From G020348385 sp964580235 (GTDB taxonomy: Bacteria > Acidobacteriota > Aminicenantia > Aminicenantales > Aminicenantaceae), in contig CAZOJY010000115.1 in the NCBI GenBank assembly GCA_964580235.1, positions 1 through 11,228 on the forward strand: DNA of 11,228 nucleotides, written 5' to 3'. The position numbers and the translations under genes were made by a program. The notes under the pieces were generated by a model that saw only the letters and a program-made list of their open reading frames with translations, had not been told where the DNA came from and did no database searches. How positions within the stretch are numbered: position 1 is the first letter of the stretch; each line of letters starts with the position of its first letter. Positions 6,086 to 11,228 of this stretch are shown piece by piece.

Positions 6086-6909
6086 GATTTCTCCTCCTTT
6101 TCCTGCAGCACAGCAGGTTTAAAGTTTAACTGGAATTCTTCTTCCAGAGTATTGACAAAATTCCTACACTTTTTGATTACATCAGCATCGTATGTGCTGT
6201 CCGCTTCTGAGAAGCTGAGAAAAAGTTTTCCGATTTGATGGGTAGATAGATTCCTGTCCATCCACACATACAATATTTCGTCCTCTTTTTTAATATGTTC
6301 AGAGAGCAGTTCATGGTAAGCAAAGAGATTTTCGGCCACTTTTTGCTTATCCTGCTCCTCCAAACCTTCCTTGATGGCGTTCACATAGCCCCGCGCGTGA
6401 TCATGATCAATATACATGGTTTGGATGACGTCCAGATTCTCATCGAAATATTTGAATAGAATGCTTTCCTCTTTGGCATGGTGGTATTTGTCAGCAAAAA
6501 AACGAATAAAATCGACTGTACCCTGCACCCGGTTTCTTCCCTTTTCTGAGTCCAGGTCCAAGGTCTCGATGATTTTAGGTATCAAATCTACAATTTTCTT
6601 GATCAATGTGTGCTCTTCGACCAGTTTTTTCATGGGGGGAGAGTACTGAATTTGTCCTTGTGCTGGGGATTTTTTCCGCTTTATTTTGGGAATCGCAATC
6701 CGCTTATCAGGATATATAACGCGTGCGATTTGTTTCATGAGATTTTCTTCATCTTGGGGTGTGAGATTATGAATTTCCATGATATCCTTGAACAGGCATG
6801 TTCCAACATTGCATGGCACACAGCCTATCTCATATTTTTCGAGTAAACTGCCTAACTCTGGGAATTGAGTGATGAGTTCTTTAATTGGCGTGTCGAGATA
6901 TTTCTCCAT
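6082..6909 (-). CDS. RIC-like hemerythrin-domain protein
   Basis: This 275-residue protein has a short N-terminal domain (residues 1-60) beginning DTPIKELITQFPELGSLLEKY, similar in form to the DUF1858/ScdA N-terminal type, with three cysteines in GCVPCNVGTC (C30, C33, C38). Residues about 90-215 form a hemerythrin domain with candidate diiron ligands H100, H143/H144, E148, H169, H171, H205 and E209. The ends of the protein are charged helices. Related two-domain proteins (ScdA, YtfE, RIC) repair Fe-S centres or handle nitric oxide under nitrosative stress; whether this one does the same is inference. It is the first gene of the five-gene operon. The promoter and palindrome lie just upstream, and the AAGGAAA ribosome site sits only a few bases before the ATG, giving a very short 5' leader. 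Confidence 0.85.
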   Translation of the reverse strand: MEKYLDTPIKELITQFPELGSLLEKYEIGCVPCNVGTCLFKDIMEIHNLTPQDEENLMKQIARVIYPDKRIAIPKIKRKKSPAQGQIQYSPPMKKLVEEHTLIKKIVDLIPKIIETLDLDSEKGRNRVQGTVDFIRFFADKYHHAKEESILFKYFDENLDVIQTMYIDHDHARGYVNAIKEGLEEQDKQKVAENLFAYHELLSEHIKKEDEILYVWMDRNLSTHQIGKLFLSFSEADSTYDADVIKKCRNFVNTLEEEFQLNFKPAVLQEKEEKS

Positions 6910-6924
6910 TTTCCTTTTTATTTA

Positions 6925-6947
6925 AATGATACTTTATTTGTATCATT
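6925..6947. promoter_or_regulatory. Palindromic operator, probable Rrf2 target
   Basis: AATGATAC (6925-6932) and GTATCATT (6940-6947) form a perfect 8-bp inverted repeat around a 7-bp AT spacer, a 23-bp site. It covers the -10 box and nearly the whole spacer of the operon promoter, ideal for a repressor. The 23-bp size matches NsrR sites, but the sequence is not their standard consensus. The Rrf2 protein encoded in the operon is the obvious candidate binder; this is inference. Confidence 0.75.
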
Positions 6948-6954
6948 ATGTCAA
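6926..6954 (-). promoter_or_regulatory. Sigma70-type promoter of the hemerythrin/Rrf2 operon
   Basis: On the minus strand, TTGACA (6949-6954) and TATCAT (6926-6931) are 17 bp apart. Transcription would start near 6919, only about 10 bases before the ATG at 6909. The palindrome at 6925-6947 lies between and over these boxes. Confidence 0.78.
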
Positions 6955-7184
6955 GAGAAAATCCCACATGCCGGATTTTTGTTTGTTTACTGGGAAAATC
7001 TCATAATATAATTCATAACAACTTAAATGAAAAGATGACTTGATTGTACTAGCATTCTTCTCTATAAGATTGAACTGTGTTCAAAATATAAACCTCAATG
7101 TTTTTTGTGAAATTCATCAACTGAAAGAAACAAGTTAATAGCTATTTTTCGTGCGAATAGGAACACTCTCTGTAGCTATCGATC

Positions 7185-7739
7185 TTACAGATTAACTCGT
7201 TGAATAGCCATCATTGTCAGGTCATCAGACATTGGAAACCCCGATTGAAAGTTCTCTAGATCTTCATGGCAAGCTTCAACTAAACCATAGGGAGTAGCTT
7301 CTTTTTTTTTGCCTATCAAAGATATCAATCGCTCATTCCCATAAAGAATATTCGATCCATTTCGCGCCTCAGATAATCCATCGCTATAAAGGAAGAGGCT
7401 GTCACCTAGTGCTAATTTAACTTTTTTCGTGGAAAATTGTCCTCCACAAAACATTCCGAGCGGAAAACCGGTAGATTCTATGCGCTTTACACTGTCCTCC
7501 TTAATCAACAAAGGAAAACAATGGCCAGCATTGCAAATCTCAATTTCTCCTGATGGTTTGGCTACGCCGTAAACAAGGGTTGCAAAGTGTGTTAACATCG
7601 TCGCCTCACAGAAAATCCTATTCGCTTTCTCAACCAGTTTATCTATTGAAATGTTGATCTTTATCAAGCTCCGAAAGATAGCGTGCAGATGTGCCATAAG
7701 CAAGGAGATCCGATTCTTGACCTTCCTGTCAATAGGCAC
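7185..7739 (-). pseudogene. 5'-truncated PP2C/SpoIIE-type serine phosphatase
   Basis: The open frame (GTG start if used, 184 residues) is the C-terminal two thirds of a SpoIIE/RsbU-type PP2C phosphatase. Visible motifs are SLLMAHLHAIFRSL (12-25), ICNAGHCFPLL (68-78), STGFPLGM (89-96), GDSLFLYSDGLSEARN (112-127) with D120, and SDDLTMMAI (171-179). Such phosphatases dephosphorylate anti-anti-sigma factors. The essential first metal motif (GDVSGKG type) that normally precedes SLLMAH is gone: the sequence there reads IDRKVKNRI, and a stop lies five codons upstream. No sensor domain is present. The reading breaks at about 7740, exactly where an IS91-like fragment begins on the other strand, so I infer loss of the front half by an element-linked rearrangement. 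It is unlikely to be catalytically active. Confidence 0.78.
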
Positions 7740-7755
7740 CGAAAAATGACCCCTC

Positions 7756-7920
7756 TATCAGTATTTAAAAGATGGCTCACAGGAGGAATCGAAGGATTAT
7801 CTGGAGTTCATCGCCCGCGTGACCTCCCACGTTCCCGATGAGGGTCAGGTCATGGTGCGTTACTATGGCCTATGCTCCAATCCCCTCCTCCGCCTTGGTG
7901 TGTCCAGCAGGAACTCCTGA
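7756..7920 (+). pseudogene. IS91-family transposase fragment
   Basis: One plus-strand frame from 7756 to the TGA at 7918-7920 reads YQYLKDGSQEESKDYLEFIA and continues through RVTSHVPDEGQVMVRYYGL and CSN. The run of a hydrophobic Arg-rich segment, SH-[IV]-P, and QMVRYYG-x-x-SN is characteristic of the rolling-circle Y2 transposases of the IS91/IS801 type, near their C-terminus. After CSN the frame loses similarity and stops. There is no start, no catalytic tyrosine pair and no oriIS or terIS that I can see. It abuts the broken phosphatase gene at about 7740-7756. Confidence 0.75.
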
Positions 7921-8160
7921 TGGCAGCCGAGGAGTGTGGGAAGGTGATATGCGAGTATTGACGATGATGGTCAATACCGACATAATGCATTCGTGCACCT
8001 CCTAATGTTGAAATCAGTTCCAACCGGAAGTCTCACACACAATAGACTCCCGGAGGAGGTACATCACATCCTGTCACTTTGTAGTTTCAATGACTTTTAT
8101 AAGAGTTGAAGGTAAGTGGAAAAAAGTTCTTCGCCATCGAGATACTCAGTTTTCTAAATA
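7921..8160. other. Gene-free remnant DNA downstream of the IS91-like fragment
   Basis: No intact gene is visible. The first ~80 bases could be further decayed transposase sequence (one frame reads EGDMRVLTM, faintly like the GEMRVIAFI tail of IS91-type proteins), but this is weak. No convincing promoter for the downstream lipoprotein gene was found; a TATAAG at 8098-8103 lacks a well-spaced -35 box. Confidence 0.4.
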
Positions 8161-8180
8161 AACTCAAAAGGAGGTTTAGG

Positions 8181-8687
8181 ATGAAAAAACTGTTTAGGAT
8201 TTTGCCTTTGTTCTTTCTGCTTTGTTTTACTTTTAGTTGCCAGCAGGGTAAAGAGGTGGCTGAAGAGCCTGTAATTGATGCAGAAGCTGATGTGAAAGCG
8301 CTAAAAGCCTTGAGCGATGAATTTTATGCAGCGTTTAATGTTGGTGACATAGAAAAACTTGTTTCTCTTTACTACGCAGAAGAGGCAGTAAGTTTCCCCT
8401 TTGACCAACCTATACTGAGGGGAAAAGCAGAAATCCTTTCTTGGTTTAAAAAGAATGCCGAGCAGAATACATTTCAGCTCAATTATGAGGTAGAAGACGT
8501 GCATGTGGAGAGGAATTTAGCATATATGCTGGGTACAGCTTCAGGGACTGTAATTCCAAAAGCTGTTGGTGAGCCAATGGGAGTGAAAACCAAGTGGATG
8601 GCAGTTTGTAAACGTCAGGTTGATGGCTCTTGGAAAGTTATTGCTGACAGCTATCATAGGGACTATCCACCCCCTGAAAAGGAGTAA
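8181..8687 (+). CDS. SnoaL-like (NTF2-fold) lipoprotein
   Basis: I chose the ATG at 8181 because an AGGAGG ribosome site lies at 8169-8174; a longer frame from a TTG at 8106 has no such site and would bury the signal peptide. The 168-residue product starts with a lipoprotein signal, MKKLFRILPLFFLLCFTFSC, with Cys20 as the likely lipidated residue, so it should be anchored to a membrane facing the periplasm. Residues about 33-160 form a SnoaL/DUF4440-type domain: a helical DVKALKALSDEFYAAFNVGD, then LYYAEEAVSFPFDQPILRG and beta strands ending DGSWKVIADSYHRDYPPP. Such domains form small cone-shaped pockets and have varied or unknown roles; no catalytic residue can be named here. A damaged gene with a similar start follows 50 bp downstream. 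Confidence 0.82.
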   Translation: MKKLFRILPLFFLLCFTFSCQQGKEVAEEPVIDAEADVKALKALSDEFYAAFNVGDIEKLVSLYYAEEAVSFPFDQPILRGKAEILSWFKKNAEQNTFQLNYEVEDVHVERNLAYMLGTASGTVIPKAVGEPMGVKTKWMAVCKRQVDGSWKVIADSYHRDYPPPEKE

Positions 8688-8737
8688 TGTTCAAAGCTTG
8701 CCTTTAGATTTCAATTCTCACGTTCTTGGAGGGCAAC

Positions 8738-8890
8738 ATGAAAAAACTTTGCATGATCCTACCTATGGCTCTGATTTTATGCTTTATGGCCGGAAACCTG
8801 CTAATCTTTGCTGTATTCGACAAAAAGCTATTGACAGCGACTGACAGAAGGGAAAGTGTTTATATTATTTGCAGCTTTCATTATTTTTAG
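8738..8890 (+). pseudogene. Degenerate copy of a lipoprotein start
   Basis: A 50-codon frame begins MKKLCMILPMALILCFMAGN, which shares 10 of its first 20 residues with the lipoprotein encoded just upstream (MKKLFRILPLFFLLCFTFSC). The lipobox cysteine at position 20 is replaced by Asn, and the rest does not resemble the SnoaL domain before a stop at 8888-8890. The ribosome site is weak (GGAGGG at 8729-8734). I read it as a remnant of a tandem paralogue or of another small lipoprotein whose body was lost; a tiny membrane peptide is a less likely alternative. Confidence 0.5.
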
Positions 8891-8906
8891 CTATTGGAGA
8901 TGTATT

Positions 8907-10313
8907 ATGAACCACAGACAAAAGATGCTGATTGTTGGGATTATTATGATGCTCTTGTTTTCTCAGAACCCAGAGGCATCTCAAAGGGAACTATCTAAAT
9001 CTTCCACTGTGGCAATAATCGGTGGGACACTCCTTGATGTCAAGACAGGTGAAGAGCTGAACAATTTTTCCATAATAGTTGAGGGGAATCGAATTAAAGA
9101 AGTGGGGCCATCAAGCCAGATCACAATTCCAGCTTCTGCTGAAGTCCTGGATATGAGGGGCAGATGGATTCTGCCAGGCTTAGCAGACATGCACTGCCAC
9201 GTCGGAGATGAAGAGGTCCAAAGGATAATGGATCTTTATATAGCAAATGGAATAACAACAATTCGAGACGTCGGCGGCAATATTACACTGTTAAGATTAC
9301 TCCGAAACGCTATCGATTCTCGAGAGAAAATCGGACCACGCCTATTTTTTTCCGGACAAATTTTGGACGGGAATCCGCCTCTTTGGCCAGATTTCTCTTT
9401 ACTCGTTGATACCAAGCAACAGGCTGAAAGCGCAGTCGAATTTCTCGCTCAACAGGGGGTAGATTTTATCAAGGTGTATAACAGCATAACCGAACCAGTC
9501 CTAAAGGCCATAATCGAAACTGCCAATGCACATAACCTTCCTGTTATTGGTCACATTCCCCGCTCTATGACAATGAGCCGTACGGTTGAGCTGGGCATGA
9601 AAGGACTTGAGCACGTGAGAATCACTGGAAAGGAACTATTATCGCCTGAAGAAGCTAATCGCATAGATTTACTGCCGTATGCGAAGAGAGAAACTTTGCT
9701 GTGGCAACACTTTGATCTGGATTCCAAAAAAATGCGCCAGTTAATAAAGCTGCTGGCCGCTCATAAAGTCTTTCTGGATCCTACGTTGACGGCCGCAGAA
9801 GCCACATTCGTATTAACGCCGAGACTTCAGATCCAGAATCCCAATAATAAATATCTCCCCTCTCAAATATTTAAAAGCTGGAAAGACTGGTATGAAAATC
9901 TTGAGAATGATGAGGTATACAGGATTCCTCCTGAGTTGAAGAAAGCTGCAGCAGAAGGCTATGAAAAGAGGAAAAGGTTTGTCGGAATGTGTGCTCGAGC
10001 AGGGGTGCAGATTATTGCTGGAACTGATGGCCCGGAGCTCGGGTCCTTGCTTCCTGGTTTTGGGCTCCATCATGAACTCGAACTTCTCGTTGAGGCAGGA
10101 TTAACGACGCTTCAGGCTGTTCAGGCCGCAACATTATTAGCCGCACGTGCATTGAACAAGGAGAAAGAGTCTGGCTCTGTTGAAGCCGGAAAGCTTGCCG
10201 ATTTTCTCATTCTGGACGCAAATCCTTTCGATAGCATTTCAAACATCAGAAAGATTCATTTAGTGATGAAAGACGGGGAAATCTTCGAGCCGGCAAGGAT
10301 TATGGCAAGGTAG
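8907..10313 (+). CDS. Exported metal-dependent amidohydrolase
   Basis: I favour the ATG at 8907 (468 residues), which has a GGAGA ribosome site at 8896-8900 and starts a typical signal peptide (MNHRQKMLIVGIIMMLLF, then SQNPEAS), over the ATG at 8856, whose extra residues look unnatural. The rest is an amidohydrolase-superfamily TIM barrel with a beta-sandwich formed by both ends. The key residues are in place: HxH metal motif at H96 and H98 (LPGLADMHCHV), a likely bridging lysine K189 (FIKVY), H216 (VIGHIP), H236 (GLEHVR) and D374 (AGTDGPE). The C-terminal segment with GSVEAGKLADFLILDANP is typical of imidazolonepropionase- and prolidase-like members. Substrate (a peptide, cyclic amide or similar) is unknown. 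It acts in the periplasm or is secreted. It may be cotranscribed with the lipoprotein gene upstream. Confidence 0.88.
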   Translation: MNHRQKMLIVGIIMMLLFSQNPEASQRELSKSSTVAIIGGTLLDVKTGEELNNFSIIVEGNRIKEVGPSSQITIPASAEVLDMRGRWILPGLADMHCHVGDEEVQRIMDLYIANGITTIRDVGGNITLLRLLRNAIDSREKIGPRLFFSGQILDGNPPLWPDFSLLVDTKQQAESAVEFLAQQGVDFIKVYNSITEPVLKAIIETANAHNLPVIGHIPRSMTMSRTVELGMKGLEHVRITGKELLSPEEANRIDLLPYAKRETLLWQHFDLDSKKMRQLIKLLAAHKVFLDPTLTAAEATFVLTPRLQIQNPNNKYLPSQIFKSWKDWYENLENDEVYRIPPELKKAAAEGYEKRKRFVGMCARAGVQIIAGTDGPELGSLLPGFGLHHELELLVEAGLTTLQAVQAATLLAARALNKEKESGSVEAGKLADFLILDANPFDSISNIRKIHLVMKDGEIFEPARIMAR

Positions 10314-10380
10314 CAATATGTGATCGTTTCATCCCAGGATGTTGAGAGCTGGAAATCGGGATAAAATAAAAATGGGGTCG

Positions 10381-10449
10381 CGTCTCAACATTTGACATTC
10401 AGAAAAAGCACGCTTACTGAAGTTCATTTAAATGTCAAATGTTGAGACG
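10381..10449. repeat. MITE-like element with perfect 19-bp inverted repeats
   Basis: CGTCTCAACATTTGACATT (10381-10399) is repeated exactly in inverse orientation at 10431-10449, around a 31-base AT-rich centre. The symmetry is far too long for chance. It could fold into a very stable hairpin, but no T run follows either arm, so it is not a normal terminator. I infer a small non-coding mobile element or a REP-like repeat of the kind moved by Y1/RAYT transposases. No target-site duplication is evident. Confidence 0.75.
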
Positions 10450-10506
10450 GAATCCCTTCTCCGCATTCTCAGTGATTGATTTTTAAGTTTTATATGCGGA
10501 GATTTG

Positions 10507-10582
10507 TGGCACGCCCGGAGGGATTTGAACCCCCGACCTTTGGATTCGAAGTCCACCGCTCTATCCGCTGAGCTACGGGCGC
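10507..10582 (-). tRNA. tRNA-Arg (anticodon TCG)
   Basis: On the minus strand a 76-base tRNA can be folded in full. The acceptor is GCGCCCG paired with CGGGCGT (one G-T pair), followed by discriminator G and an encoded CCA. The D arm contains AGCTCAGCGGATAGAGC, the anticodon loop is CTTCGAA with TCG at the centre, and the T arm contains GGTTCAAATCC. The CGA codon family of arginine is read by this anticodon. Confidence 0.97.
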
Positions 10583-10589
10583 ACCTTGA

Positions 10590-11018
10590 TTATTCTTGAA
10601 GTCTTTCCCGGATCTTTAAAATGCCTGGCTTAATTTGTTTTATCTCTTCGGATGCCACTTTCCAGATGATTTCCAAATCGATTCCAAAATACGCATGTGT
10701 CAGCTTATCTCTCATTCCGGCCATCTTTTTCCAAGGAATCTCTGGTTGTAAATCCCTTAGGCTCTTGGGAATTTTCTTTGAGGCTTCCCCAATTATCTCA
10801 ATGCTACGAACAACTGCGTTTATTGTTTTCCGATCATCTTTGAATGCATCGAAGCTCAATCTCTGAATGAAATTCTCGACATCTTGGATGGAATCTAGGA
10901 TATCTTGAATGTAATCTGTAAGGAAAGTAGAGGACAAAAAAAATCTGCCAGTTAAAACGTTTTTTTTCCATAGATCTTCCAAAGCAGATGAGGGAAAATG
11001 AGAATAATTGATAATCAT
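10590..11018 (-). CDS. HepT-type HEPN ribonuclease toxin-like protein (DUF86)
   Basis: The 142-residue protein carries a DUF86/HEPN helical domain over about residues 33-142 (TDYIQDILDSIQDVENFIQ, later RSIEIIGEASKKIP). The catalytic RNase motif R-x4-H-x-Y is intact at R103, H108 and Y110 (RDKLTHAY). HepT proteins are toxins neutralised by MntA nucleotidyltransferases through AMPylation of the tyrosine region. No MntA gene is visible in the 210 bases upstream, so it is either an orphan or paired with a gene outside the window. The first ~30 residues (MIINYSHFPSSALEDLWKKN and following) are not typical, and a TTG near residue 28 might be the true start, though without a good ribosome site. The stop codon lies 7 bp before the tRNA-Arg gene on the same strand. 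Confidence 0.82.
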   Translation of the reverse strand: MIINYSHFPSSALEDLWKKNVLTGRFFLSSTFLTDYIQDILDSIQDVENFIQRLSFDAFKDDRKTINAVVRSIEIIGEASKKIPKSLRDLQPEIPWKKMAGMRDKLTHAYFGIDLEIIWKVASEEIKQIKPGILKIRERLQE

Positions 11019-11119
11019 TGACAGAACATCCCCCAGAATTTAGCGTAGAGAAGGCATAAACTGTTTTATTTCTGTAAATTACATAGAATCACAACGGGTA
11101 CTCCTCTTCGGCTCAGTTT

Positions 11120-11228
11120 TATGGTGTCTTTCACAGCGTTCGACCCCCAGGCCAGTAGGGCTTCCCTGGGTAAGACGCCCCATCTCTGGAAACTGCCCTT
11201 GCCTTGTTGGCGTTGCCCTTCCGTCCGG
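11120..11228. other. GC-rich unidentified edge segment
   Basis: The last ~110 bases are markedly richer in G and C than the HepT region next to them. A minus-strand frame is open through to the window end (a run beginning DGRATPTRQGQFPEMG), and resembles sequence near mobile elements, but no family is recognised. It may be the edge of a gene or element that continues outside the window. Confidence 0.3.

Noticed and set aside
8106..8180. Longer TTG start for the SnoaL-like lipoprotein
   Set aside because: It would bury the lipoprotein signal and has no ribosome site, while the ATG at 8181 has an AGGAGG.
10381..10449. Inverted repeat as a terminator of the amidohydrolase gene
   Set aside because: The hairpin is not followed by a T run and its 31-base loop is too long for an intrinsic terminator.
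10507..10582. tRNA-Arg as an integration site of a genomic island
   Set aside because: No integrase gene and no repeat of the tRNA 3' end could be seen in the window.
1..11228. CRISPR array, rRNA genes or replication origin
   Set aside because: No regularly spaced direct repeats, no rRNA-like conserved stretches and no iteron or DnaA-box cluster were seen.

Overview
The window looks like accessory DNA from an anaerobic, probably deltaproteobacterial (Desulfobacterota-like) chromosome. This taxonomic guess is inference. It rests on the low-to-middling GC content, the two hemerythrin-type proteins, an FmdE-like protein, a C-x2-C-H cytochrome-like protein, an Fe-S type Rrf2 regulator and several decayed mobile elements. 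No single marker gene proves it.

Layout, left to right. Positions 1-563 hold the decayed 3' part of a DDE (IS4-like) transposase on the minus strand. Positions 596-1213 (minus) encode a membrane-anchored or exported protein with one heme-binding CLVCH motif. It diverges from an ArsR-family repressor (1458-1760, plus), which is followed by an unusually short 59-residue protein with eight cysteines (1832-2011). The two plus-strand genes are each preceded by the same 28-bp inverted repeat (ATATAAGT-N12-ACTTATAT type), so they look like a small metal- or metalloid-responsive module. After a gene-free stretch, 2352-2732 (minus) encodes an AhpD/carboxymuconolactone decarboxylase-family protein with a consensus-like promoter.

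The centre (3277-6909, all minus) is a tightly packed five-gene operon. In transcription order it encodes a RIC-like hemerythrin, a 160-residue Cys-containing protein, an Rrf2-family regulator with three putative Fe-S ligands, an FmdE-like protein, and a DUF2249-DUF438-hemerythrin-DUF2249 protein. Two junctions are 4-bp ATGA overlaps and one is a direct stop-start abutment. Upstream, a sigma70-like promoter has a perfect 8-bp inverted repeat (AATGATAC-N7-GTATCATT) across its spacer and -10 box. I infer an autoregulated nitric oxide, oxygen or Fe-S stress operon built on diiron hemerythrin proteins.

The segment from 7185 to 8900 is partly debris: a 5'-truncated PP2C/SpoIIE phosphatase ends abruptly against an IS91-type transposase fragment. 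A SnoaL-like lipoprotein gene (8181-8687) follows, then a degenerate copy of a similar lipoprotein start (8738-8890). An exported zinc-type amidohydrolase (8907-10313) is intact. The right end has a MITE-like 19-bp perfect inverted repeat, tRNA-Arg(TCG) with encoded CCA on the minus strand, and a HepT/HEPN protein gene ending only 7 bp before the tRNA. No partner MntA antitoxin gene is visible.
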